This document shows, one piece after another, positions 36,973 through 44,780 of a DNA stretch of 64,000 nucleotides; position 1 is the stretch's first letter, and each line of letters starts with the position of its first letter. The notes beneath the pieces were generated by a model that was given only the letters and a program-made list of their open reading frames with translations, was not told the origin of the DNA and did no database searches. The DNA lies in contig CP064970.1 in assembly GCA_016699305.1 (NCBI GenBank), positions 62,001-126,000 on the forward strand, given 5' to 3'. A program made the position numbers and the translations under genes. Source of the stretch: Alphaproteobacteria bacterium (GTDB lineage Bacteria > Pseudomonadota > Alphaproteobacteria > GCA-016699305).

Positions 36973-37488
36973 CCATTTCCTCGCATCATGAGATCAAAAC
37001 TGAGGCGCATGGTGCCAGTGGATGGGCCGCGCAACAAGCATCCCTCTGACCCCGCATAAAAAAATACGGTGGCCCCGGTCTGTGAGACAGATTTTTGTGA
37101 ATTCAAGAGAAAGTCCCACGCTCTGGTTGGGCCGTCTATACACGGAGCGCGAGTGAGTTGATAATGATCCGTAGGTTCCTGCAAATATGAATAAAGTGTG
37201 ACGCGCGGCACCTTGTTTGAAGATACACATAAACCGATTCGGTTCTGGCTTGAGGCTGTTTGATATATGGGGAACTAGAAGAGTAGCGTGAGCGCGTTGT
37301 GGTTGTAAAAAGCCATCATCCCTTGCTGCTATAAGACAATATCTGAATGGCTATACACACATCGTTGCGCCATGGCACGAGCTGGCCGAGACCGGTTTCC
37401 TACTAACATCTTCAAACACAACATCCAGTAGGCACAGACGTCAACCACACAGCCCAGTAAGTTTAACGGGTCTGTTCGACTTATCTGC
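36973..37488. other. 516-base intergenic region with a possible structured RNA
   Basis: No convincing protein gene; two overlapping minus-strand frames of about 80 codons have no ribosome-binding site or family character. On the minus strand 37209-37026 could fold into a closed RNA: GCCGCGC (37203-37209) with GCGCGGC (37026-37032), an inner 9-bp stem with G-U pairs (37145-37153 with 37115-37123), and a TCTGT/ACAGA hairpin. The size (about 184 bases) and shape recall 6S-like RNA, but I cannot identify it. 37231-37488 shows nothing clear. Confidence 0.3.
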
Positions 37489-38016
37489 TTACCCTACAGC
37501 GCGCAGCAGGCGAGGGGAGGTGGTCATCATGTCGTCCTCATCCTCATGCGCGTGACTGCGCAGCAGCATCTGGCCGGCGGCGCGGATTAGGCGGCAGATT
37601 TCCGTGCTACCCTTGGCATTGCGCAGCTTTTGGCACAGGCGCGAATCGCGCATCAGGTGCGAGGCCCAAGACAACGCCTTGAGATGGTCGGCCCCGGCAT
37701 GGCTGGGAGCCAACAACATCATCACCAGGTCCACAGGTTGATCGTCCACCGCATCAAAGGCCACGGGATGCGCCAAACGGGCGAACAGGCCTTGCACCTG
37801 ATCCATCCCCTCGAGGCGGCCGTGAGGAATGGCGATGCCGCGACCGATTCCGGTCGTGGCCAGGCATTCACGCTCCCACAAAACATCGAAAATGGCATGC
37901 TCGGTCTGGCCCACCAGCGGGGCGGCCTGACGGGCCATTTCAAGCAAAACGCTCTTTTTATCGCTCGCTTCAAGACCCACAAACACGCCCTGATTTGTCA
38001 GAAGGGATTCCATCAT
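37489..38016 (-). CDS. ptsN: Nitrogen PTS protein EIIA-Ntr
   Basis: 175 residues. EIIA fold of the regulatory nitrogen phosphotransferase system, phosphorylated on His65 in the conserved GIGRGIAIPHGR. Further family blocks are LMMLLAPSHAGADHLKALSWASHLMRD in pieces, and LCQKLRNA. The C-terminal 25 residues are extra and acidic (HAHEDEDDMM). The start overlaps the hpf stop by four bases. The hpf-ptsN pair normally follows rpoN; rpoN is not here. Confidence 0.93.
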   Translation of the reverse strand: MMESLLTNQGVFVGLEASDKKSVLLEMARQAAPLVGQTEHAIFDVLWERECLATTGIGRGIAIPHGRLEGMDQVQGLFARLAHPVAFDAVDDQPVDLVMMLLAPSHAGADHLKALSWASHLMRDSRLCQKLRNAKGSTEICRLIRAAGQMLLRSHAHEDEDDMMTTSPRLLRAVG

Positions 38017-38651
38017 GAACTCCTTTTGCTGTCTTTCTCGGCACTCGGCTGCATGGCGGGATCGACCCAGCCAATATGCCCATCGCGACGCCGATAGATC
38101 ATGTTGAACCCACCATGCGAGCGGTTGCGGAACATCAAGGCCGACAGGCCACCCAGATCCAAACGCATGACCGCCTCGCCGACGGTCAGGTTTTCGATCT
38201 CGGTCGTCATCTCCGCGACGATGACAGGGTTGTTTTCCGTGACATCACTCTTGGAAGCTTCTTCCTTGTCAGGATCCAAAATGAAGTGGCTGACCGACTC
38301 GGCAACCTCGGCCGCCGAACGGCGGTCGCGGTGATGCACGTCGTTGAGACGCCCTTTATGGCGAAGGAGACGCCGCGCGATACGGTCCGCCGCCGCATCA
38401 AACGCCGCGTAAGGATCGGGGGCCTTACAGTCGCTTTGCAAGACGATGCCCTGACCAGCATGCACCGAAATGTCCGCATCGAACAAATGGGCTTCCTTGG
38501 ACAGGGTGACCTGAGCCTCGATCGGATGGCTGAAATACTTGCCGACGATCTCTTTTAAGGCTTTATCGATATGGGTACGCAGAGAATCCCCGATATCGAG
38601 TTGCTTGCCCTTGACGGTCAAGGTCATCGCGTTCGCTTTATCTTGGTTCAT
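38013..38651 (-). CDS. hpf: Long-form ribosome hibernation-promoting factor
   Basis: 212 residues. The N-terminal S30AE domain (VKGKQLDIGDSLRTHIDKALKEI, FDADISVHAGQGIVLQSDCKAPDPYAAFDAAADRI in pieces) is followed by a linker and the C-terminal dimerisation domain that makes 100S ribosomes (LTVGEAVMRLDLGGLSALMFRNRSHGGFNMIYRRRDGHIGWV in pieces). The ATG of MNQDKANAM at 38651 is chosen; ATG at 38627 begins directly at MTLTVKG and is an alternative. It is co-transcribed with ptsN. Confidence 0.93.
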   Translation of the reverse strand: MNQDKANAMTLTVKGKQLDIGDSLRTHIDKALKEIVGKYFSHPIEAQVTLSKEAHLFDADISVHAGQGIVLQSDCKAPDPYAAFDAAADRIARRLLRHKGRLNDVHHRDRRSAAEVAESVSHFILDPDKEEASKSDVTENNPVIVAEMTTEIENLTVGEAVMRLDLGGLSALMFRNRSHGGFNMIYRRRDGHIGWVDPAMQPSAEKDSKRSS

Positions 38652-38852
38652 GTTGAGCAGATTTCTCTCTAGGTTGCGACTGACATAAGCTGACGGTCCC
38701 GTTGGATGTGCCGGATCTTGCCGGATAAGCTTACCATCAACGGAGGCATCCATCTGCCTTGCCTTAACTTTGCCTTATCAGCATGGAAGTCTGACGGACT
38801 GATGTCAAGGCCTTGGTCATTTTCTTCAAGTATCAGTTGATATTACAGTGGT

Positions 38853-39821
38853 TTATAAATAGTTAAGCAAGGACATCTGGGCCAGTGAAGATGTGGCTGA
38901 ATAGGACGCGCTTAGCTGTGTTTGATAAAAAGTGATTCGTGTTGCCACCTCGGCTGGGTCCGCGCGTTGGATATCATCGGCCTGGTTGGTGAGAGCGTCG
39001 ATCTGGCTCTTGAGTGATTTGCTGCGTTCCGTCAAGGTCGAGTCGGCTGACGCAATCGTGGCGTGCATATCTCTCATGCCCTCCACGGCGTTGCTCAGCA
39101 ATGAATAGGCCTCTTGCATGTGTCCCGTATAGGCGGCCTGAGTGGCGTCCTGCGTGGCCGTCTTCATCAATCGCAACCCCATGATAAGTTGCTGGAATGG
39201 TGTTTGGCTCGATGTTATGCCATAGGTTAGATCATAACCCTCATCAATATGGGTATGGGCTTTGGTCCATGCATCAGCGCTGTTGCCAGGCGCGGCAACG
39301 TCGTAAGAAGGCAAAACGGGGGAGGCGACCGTGTAAGGTGAGGTTTCCACTGGCGGCGTCGGTAGAGCGGATAAGTTTCCAACAGGTCGCGTGCCTAGGC
39401 GAGAGCCATCGCCGGCAAAAATATAACGATCACCGACTTTCTGATTGAGATAGAATCCCGTGCTGTCAAAATATTCGTTCAGCTTATTTGCGATATATTG
39501 CTGCTGACCTGTTGTCATTGTTGATGAATCCGCTATCAGGCGTTGCGCTTGGGCCGCCACGTCTTCAAGACCCGTTAGCGAAGAGTCATAGACCTTCACA
39601 CGCGGCTGAACGGCATTAATAGCTGATATATAGCTTGTGCTTTTTATGACAACGCCTCGTAAATTAATAATATTCTTAACTTCTGTTGCGGTGTAGTCGG
39701 TCAAGTCCTGCGACCTTTTTCCGGTGGCAAGCTGCTCGTTTAGATTGGCCAAATCCTGCTTGTTTGAGCGCAGCAGCATCAAGCTTTGAAGTTGGATTCC
39801 TAGGTTGCTGATGACGCTCAT
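38853..39821 (-). CDS. flgL: Flagellar hook-associated protein 3
   Basis: 322-residue hook-filament junction protein exported by the flagellar type III system. Flagellin-like N-terminus (MLLRSNKQDLANLNEQLATGKRS) and C-terminus (ATRITFYQTQLSASYSATSSLAQMSLLNYL in two blocks) form the coiled-coil D0/D1 region; FAGDGSRLGTRP is typical of FlgL. The start has AAGGAG upstream. It is the last gene of flgE-flgK-flgL. Confidence 0.9.
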   Translation of the reverse strand: MSVISNLGIQLQSLMLLRSNKQDLANLNEQLATGKRSQDLTDYTATEVKNIINLRGVVIKSTSYISAINAVQPRVKVYDSSLTGLEDVAAQAQRLIADSSTMTTGQQQYIANKLNEYFDSTGFYLNQKVGDRYIFAGDGSRLGTRPVGNLSALPTPPVETSPYTVASPVLPSYDVAAPGNSADAWTKAHTHIDEGYDLTYGITSSQTPFQQLIMGLRLMKTATQDATQAAYTGHMQEAYSLLSNAVEGMRDMHATIASADSTLTERSKSLKSQIDALTNQADDIQRADPAEVATRITFYQTQLSASYSATSSLAQMSLLNYL

Positions 39822-39841
39822 GAGAAATCTCCTTGTATGTT

Positions 39842-41245
39842 CTAGCCAGACATCAGGGATTCGAGAATATCGAACATCTGTTTGACGGCAGTGATGACAC
39901 GAGCCGAGGCGGTATAAGCGGTCTGTAATGTCGTCATATTCAAGACTTCCTCATCGATATTGACTCCCACGCTATCTTTGTAACGTTTCTCAAGAGATTC
40001 AGATTGGCCCTTGTTGATGTCGTTGATGTCTTTGGCATGACCAGCCGATTGAGACCAAACAGCCACAAGGCTGCTCACCATATTGGTATATCCTCCCGTT
40101 GGTACGGACAGACCATCGGCGGTGAAGCTGCGGGTGTCTGCATCCAATGCGGCGGCGGTTGCGGCGATGCTGGCTTTTTTGATAACACTGGTGCCATTCA
40201 TCAGATTGGCATTGATGGCGATATCCAGGCGATCGGTGCCAGTAAAGAAATTCTGATTCAATTCTCCCGCTTGGGCTGCGCCGCTATTGTAGGCCGATGC
40301 GAAGCTTTGGGGAGGGCCTGCGGCGACAGTCAAAAAGCTGCTGGCCACAAGATCCAATTGCGACCGCAGCTTGCGGATAACCTCTTCCGTTGCATTGCTG
40401 CTGGGGGCGGCTGGCGATGTGTCGCTGCGTATATCAAGCAGGGCTTCGATCTTCCCGCCCTTGAGATAACTGGTCACATCGATGCTGTTGATCGTGTCGG
40501 TGATTGTTGCGCCGTTATAGGTGAACGTCTTGGGCAATTGGTCGAGTAGGGGATAGCCATCGGGCGTGTACAGGGCTACCGAGCCATCTTTGCGTTCCAT
40601 GATGGTTATGTCCAACAAACCGCAAACCTTGCGCAGTTCCGTATCGCGCCGATCCTCGAAATCACCGGTAGGCAGATTGTTAGCTTTGCCGTTTGATACC
40701 TGATTGTTTAAGGTGGTGATAGTCTCGAGTGACAGGTTTAATTGCTCGATGGCATCACCGGTATCCGTGCGAAGACTGCGATCCAATTCTTCCACACCCG
40801 CAGACAGACGCTGAATTTCTTGTGCGAGAGATTGGCCGCTCGAGATCACCTCGCGTTGCTGGACGACGCTTTCCGGGGCCGCCTCAAGGCTACGCCAAGC
40901 AGAGTTGAATCGATCCAACAAGCTAGGTAGTTTCGGAGAGTCCGAGCTAGAGCCGATCAGACCCTGCACGCGGCTGAGATAGTCGTCGCCCACTCCGGAA
41001 TAGCCGGACTCCGTCAGCGACTGATTGAGCGCCTTATAGGTTAGGCGATCAGTGCTGCGCTCATAACTGGCAACAGTCACACCGCCCAGGCCGTCGACGT
41101 TGCCGCCTTTGCTCTTTTGAACCAGTTCTTTGCGGGTATAATCGGGGACAGCCGCATTCGAGATGTTCAGCGACAGAATCTGCAACGAAGACTGAGCCAC
41201 ACGCAGGCCAGACATGGCGTTATTCAGGGTCGCTTGAATGGACAT
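39842..41245 (-). CDS. flgK: Flagellar hook-associated protein 1
   Basis: 467 residues. Family N-terminus MSIQATLNNAMSGLRVAQ and NISNAAVPDYTRK, with the flagellar rod/hook pattern; C-terminal block VNIDEEVLNMTTLQTAYTASARVITAVKQMFDILESLM in pieces is the FlgK/FlgE C-terminal helix. It caps the hook beside FlgL. The ribosome-binding site AGAGGAAAG is good. It lies 20 bases upstream of flgL. Confidence 0.92.
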   Translation of the reverse strand: MSIQATLNNAMSGLRVAQSSLQILSLNISNAAVPDYTRKELVQKSKGGNVDGLGGVTVASYERSTDRLTYKALNQSLTESGYSGVGDDYLSRVQGLIGSSSDSPKLPSLLDRFNSAWRSLEAAPESVVQQREVISSGQSLAQEIQRLSAGVEELDRSLRTDTGDAIEQLNLSLETITTLNNQVSNGKANNLPTGDFEDRRDTELRKVCGLLDITIMERKDGSVALYTPDGYPLLDQLPKTFTYNGATITDTINSIDVTSYLKGGKIEALLDIRSDTSPAAPSSNATEEVIRKLRSQLDLVASSFLTVAAGPPQSFASAYNSGAAQAGELNQNFFTGTDRLDIAINANLMNGTSVIKKASIAATAAALDADTRSFTADGLSVPTGGYTNMVSSLVAVWSQSAGHAKDINDINKGQSESLEKRYKDSVGVNIDEEVLNMTTLQTAYTASARVITAVKQMFDILESLMSG

Positions 41246-41273
41246 GCGTCTTTCCTCTACTTACCCGTCATCA

Positions 41274-42608
41274 TTAGCGAACGATGTTGATGGTTTCGTC
41301 CAACATCGAGTTTGTGGTGGAGATGGTGCGCGCGTTGGCGGAATACACACGTTGTGCCTGGATCAGTTTGGTGAACTCGTCGGCGATATCCACGTTTGAG
41401 CCTTCCAGGGTATTCCCGACGATTTGCCCGGCGCCTACTGAGCCGGGAGCGCTGAAACGCGGCGTTCCGCTATCTGTAGTGCGAGAAAATGCACCGCCCT
41501 CCACACGCTGCAACGAGTCGGGGCTGAAGAACTGCACAATGGGCACCTGGAAAAAGGTTCGGGCGCGGCCATTATCGTAATTCAGGACGACATATCCGCT
41601 CTCATCAATGCTTAGGTCACGAAACGAACCGCGCGGAATGCCGTTCTGTTCCAAGGATGTCACCTGCGGCGAGGTATCTGAAAACTGAGTGACGCCGCTG
41701 GCTACGTCGTAGTTCCCAAAATCTAGACGGATGGACTGGCCACCCGCGCCTGTGAAGCTTAACGGCAAATCGACATAGGCATAATTGTCAGGGGCCGAGG
41801 GAGCTACGACAGTAAAGGGGGATGTCGCAGGCGGGCCACCGGTCAGCACAGCCGCGATGCTATTGATCGTACCAGGCAGTGAGCCGCCGGTGCCGTCGTT
41901 GAAAGTAAAGGTTAGATTGTTGTTGATCGGCGTTGTCGCATCCGGAACCGCGACGTTTAATGTCCATTGGTTGGTGGTGGCTGTCTTCGTCCAAGTCAGT
42001 GACAGCGTGTGTTGGTTGCCCAGGCCATCATATGTCTGAATCGTCGATGCCGGATATGATGTGCCCGACACCGCACCGGCAGGAAGATTAGCGGCATAAT
42101 TGAGCGAGCTTGTCGCCACGGGATTGTCCAGCAACTGAGAAATACGCAGCGGTGCCCATGTGGACGAGTCGACAATGCCAGTCGTGCCGTTGACATTGTA
42201 GCCCGACAGATAAAATCCGGCACCGTTAACAAGATATCCTTCGCTGTCGAGCGTATAGTCTCCTCGGCGTGTGTATAAATCTTCTTCTGTAAAAGTGGTG
42301 GTGCCGTCCGCTTGAACCACGGGGCGGCGCACGGCGAAGAAGCCAGCACCGGAAATAGCCAGATCCGTCGAGCTTTGCGACTGCACCAAGTTACCTTGTT
42401 TGCTGTTGGTGTAACTGGGCTTAGCGCGCACACCGCCCGGATCGTTCACGAAGGCGTTGGACTGCGTGACCAGGGATTCGAAACTTGTATCCACGCGCTT
42501 GTAACCGGTGGTCTGTGTGTTGGCCAGATTGTCCGAGATATGGCCAACGGCCGCAGATTGGGCGTTCAAGCCACCAACGGCGACGGTAAGGGCGGCAAAC
42601 AAGCTCAT
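41274..42608 (-). CDS. flgE: Flagellar hook protein
   Basis: 444 residues. N-terminal rod/hook motif (AAVGHISDNLANTQTTGYKRVDTSFESLV in pieces), FlgE central D1 domains (FLSGYNVNGTTG, IQTYDGLGNQHTLSLTW), and the C-terminal helix GNTLEGSNVDIADEFTKLIQAQRVYSANARTI in pieces. It is the first gene of the hook operon; AAGGAG lies eight bases before the ATG, and a sigma-54-type promoter at 42655-42672 is well placed. Confidence 0.95.
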   Translation of the reverse strand: MSLFAALTVAVGGLNAQSAAVGHISDNLANTQTTGYKRVDTSFESLVTQSNAFVNDPGGVRAKPSYTNSKQGNLVQSQSSTDLAISGAGFFAVRRPVVQADGTTTFTEEDLYTRRGDYTLDSEGYLVNGAGFYLSGYNVNGTTGIVDSSTWAPLRISQLLDNPVATSSLNYAANLPAGAVSGTSYPASTIQTYDGLGNQHTLSLTWTKTATTNQWTLNVAVPDATTPINNNLTFTFNDGTGGSLPGTINSIAAVLTGGPPATSPFTVVAPSAPDNYAYVDLPLSFTGAGGQSIRLDFGNYDVASGVTQFSDTSPQVTSLEQNGIPRGSFRDLSIDESGYVVLNYDNGRARTFFQVPIVQFFSPDSLQRVEGGAFSRTTDSGTPRFSAPGSVGAGQIVGNTLEGSNVDIADEFTKLIQAQRVYSANARTISTTNSMLDETINIVR

Positions 42609-42654
42609 GAGAACATCTCCTTAGCTGCAACACATGAATCTTCCACCCAAGGAT

Positions 42655-42672
42655 ATGCATGTGGCGTGCCAA
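42655..42672 (-). promoter_or_regulatory. Probable sigma-54 promoter of flgE-flgK-flgL
   Basis: On the minus strand the bases read TTGGCACGCCACATGCAT. This matches the consensus YTGGCACG-N4-TTGC with one change in the -12 box (ATGC). The predicted transcript would start about 35 bases before the flgE ATG. Sigma-54 control of hook genes is well known in alphaproteobacteria such as Caulobacter. Confidence 0.65.
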
Positions 42673-42827
42673 ACCCGGTTCTGATGCAGCATTCTCCTAT
42701 CCTGCTGTTTTATATTGTTATCTTCCTATGGCTCAGGAGCTTCTGGACAAAGTCTGCGATCTCTTGTTCTATGCGGCGGGCGAAGATGCCGATGGCTTTA
42801 TTTCCACGCGAAGGATGGAGTTGAAAA

Positions 42828-43577
42828 ATGACCACGGATTCACGCCGATACAAAAGAGTGATGATCAAGCTCAGCGGTGGGGCCATCGCAGGCGACCAGG
42901 AAATTGGTTTCGACCAAAAATCTATTGAACATATCGTCAGCGAGGTGATGACGGTCAAGGATCAGGGCATCGAGGTATCGATCGTCATTGGCGGCGGCAA
43001 TATCTTTCGCGGCAATCTGGCCGCAGCCTGGGGCATCGAACGCGCCGATGCGGATTATGTGGGAATGCTGGGCACGGTGGTGAACAGCCTGATGTTGCGA
43101 GGGGCGCTCAAGGCCCGCACGCCACATGATGTTCGGGTCATGACAGCCATCAATATGGATGCCGTGGCCGAGCCGTTTATCCGCTTGCGCGCCATTCATC
43201 ATATGGAAAAAGGTGCCATCGTCATCATGGCGGGCGGCATCGGCCAGCCCTATCTGACGACCGATTACACTGCTGTGCAGCGCGCCCTTGAAACGCGGTG
43301 CGATGCGATATTGGTGGCTAAGCAGGGTGTGGACGGCGTGTACACCGCCGATCCCAAGAAAAACCCCGCCGCCAAGCGTTACCGCACTCTGGCCTATGAC
43401 GACTTTATCTTAGAAAAGCTGCATATCATGGATCATTCCTCGCTGCTGCTGGCGCGCGATCACGCCTTGCCCATTCATATCTTCAGCTTTGCCGAGCCGG
43501 GCTGCATGGAACGCATATGCGGGGGCGAGGATATGGGGACGTATATTGATCCCAACACCTCTATGCAGACGGTCTAG
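42828..43577 (+). CDS. UMP kinase-like amino-acid-kinase-fold protein (divergent PyrH paralogue)
   Basis: 249 residues with the overall PyrH layout: RVMIKLSGGAIAGDQ, IVIGGGNIFRG, ADYVGMLGTVVNSLMLRGAL, TTDYTAVQRALE, AKQGVDGVYTADPKK. Key PyrH blocks are altered: KLSGEAL is KLSGGAI, and the UMP-site GTGNPFFTTD is GIGQPYLTTD. The context is also unusual: it sits divergently from flgE rather than in tsf-pyrH-frr. It may have a changed nucleotide specificity or a non-essential role. The start has GGAG seven bases upstream; the methyltransferase gene follows eight bases later. Confidence 0.75.
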   Translation: MTTDSRRYKRVMIKLSGGAIAGDQEIGFDQKSIEHIVSEVMTVKDQGIEVSIVIGGGNIFRGNLAAAWGIERADADYVGMLGTVVNSLMLRGALKARTPHDVRVMTAINMDAVAEPFIRLRAIHHMEKGAIVIMAGGIGQPYLTTDYTAVQRALETRCDAILVAKQGVDGVYTADPKKNPAAKRYRTLAYDDFILEKLHIMDHSSLLLARDHALPIHIFSFAEPGCMERICGGEDMGTYIDPNTSMQTV

Positions 43578-43585
43578 GGCATATC

Positions 43586-44503
43586 TTGACCAAGCGCCCT
43601 TCTTCACGGCGGATTTGGCGTCTGACCTTACACATGGATGAAGGACAGGCGCTGTCCTTGGCAGAGGGTATGGAAGTCGGCGGCGATGTGCTGGCCGTAA
43701 CCTTGTTACCGCCCAAAGGACCGGATCATACGGTCGAGATTTTGACGGCCAAACCACCCGATGAATGGGCGGCCCATCTGGCGTTGCTGGAGTCCTGGCT
43801 GGGATCCCCCATTCCCAAACCCATGGTCGAAGAGGTCGAGCCAGCCGAATGGATGAAATTCCAGGAATGCGAGACCAAGCACATGCGCTTTGGCCGTCTC
43901 TTGGTGGGTTTGGGGGGATTAAATCCTGCAGGACGGCATCGATCTTTGCGAGTCGTGCTGACCAGTTATACCGCCTTTGGTACGGGTGAACACCCAACCA
44001 CGGATTTGTGTTTGCGGGCGCTGGATCGTCTGTCGCGCACCGGTTATCGCCCGTCGCGCGTGTTGGATATGGGATGCGGTTCGGGGCTGTTGGCTTTGGC
44101 CAGTCGTCGTCTATGGCCACGCGCAAAGATCATGGCCTGCGATAATGACCGGGAAGCGGTGCGCGTCTCCACCATCCACGCCAAACGCAATGGAAGCCAG
44201 CCTTATGTCGAGATGGTCTATGGCGACGGTTATCATGCGCGCCAGGTGAAACGCGCCGCGCCGCATGATGTGATCCTGGCCAATATCTTGGCCCGTCCCC
44301 TGACCAAAATGGCCCGCCATCTGCGGGTTCAATTGGCACCGGGGGGCTATGTTATTTTATCGGGCATTCTGGCCGAACAAGAAAAACGCATCTTGTCGGC
44401 TCACCGCATGCAGGGGCTTTATCTTGTTCGCCGCCTGGCTCGCGGTCCCTGGCGCGCCTTGGTGTTGCGACGGAAAAATGGGCGTCACAAAAACGATCCG
44501 TAA
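43586..44503 (+). CDS. prmA: PrmA-like protein methyltransferase
   Basis: 305 residues of the ribosomal protein L11 methyltransferase type. The SAM motif I reads RVLDMGCGSGLLALAS, the acidic residue after the second strand is in IMACDNDREAV, and the catalytic-loop equivalent is VILANILARPL. The motif TAFGTGEHPTT is characteristic of PrmA. The start is TTG with a weak site. It is co-transcribed with the UMP kinase-like gene. The N-terminal L11-binding region is present but divergent, so the target could differ. Confidence 0.82.
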   Translation: MTKRPSSRRIWRLTLHMDEGQALSLAEGMEVGGDVLAVTLLPPKGPDHTVEILTAKPPDEWAAHLALLESWLGSPIPKPMVEEVEPAEWMKFQECETKHMRFGRLLVGLGGLNPAGRHRSLRVVLTSYTAFGTGEHPTTDLCLRALDRLSRTGYRPSRVLDMGCGSGLLALASRRLWPRAKIMACDNDREAVRVSTIHAKRNGSQPYVEMVYGDGYHARQVKRAAPHDVILANILARPLTKMARHLRVQLAPGGYVILSGILAEQEKRILSAHRMQGLYLVRRLARGPWRALVLRRKNGRHKNDP

Positions 44504-44565
44504 AACGGGTCGGCATCATTGGCTTAAGACGGATGATGGGACAGACCGATTTGTTTGTCATTCTG

Positions 44566-44611
44566 CTTGGTAAGGACGGGGTCCGCGGTTCAATTCCGCG
44601 CGGCAGCACCA
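44566..44611 (+). pseudogene. 3' half of tRNA-Thr (anticodon GGT), truncated
   Basis: From the anticodon loop on, the sequence is a normal tRNA-Thr: loop TTGGTAA (GGT at 44569-44571), 3' anticodon stem GGACG, variable loop, T arm CGCGGTTCAATTCCGCG, acceptor strand CGGCAGC, discriminator A and encoded CCA. The 5' acceptor, D arm and 5' anticodon stem are not found upstream. Such 3' tRNA fragments are typical attachment-site remnants of integrative elements. Confidence 0.8.
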
Positions 44612-44636
44612 GTTTTTCTTTTTATGTCAAAGCGTT

Positions 44637-44662
44637 AAAGGGCGGTTTTCGAACCGCCTTTT
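44637..44662 (+). terminator. Intrinsic terminator after the tRNA fragment
   Basis: Stem GGCGGTT / AACCGCC with a TTCG loop, flanked by AAAG and TTTT. It sits 26 bases after the tRNA CCA, where a native tRNA terminator would be. Confidence 0.8.
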
Positions 44663-44780
44663 CGCTTATCTGCCCTAAATTTGGCTCGTGGAAGCACCGT
44701 GGAAGCAATAGGGCGAAAACCAGAGCGTAATCAAGCGTATATCTGGTTACGAAGAATTGCGATTTTTCTCTGCCGTCGCA

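Noticed and set aside
36969..37230. Two overlapping minus-strand frames of about 80 codons
   Set aside because: No ribosome-binding site, low-quality composition and overlap with inverted repeats make an RNA or spacer more likely.
44533..44730. Plus-strand frame of 65 codons across the tRNA fragment
   Set aside because: It reads through the tRNA 3' half and a terminator and has no independent support.
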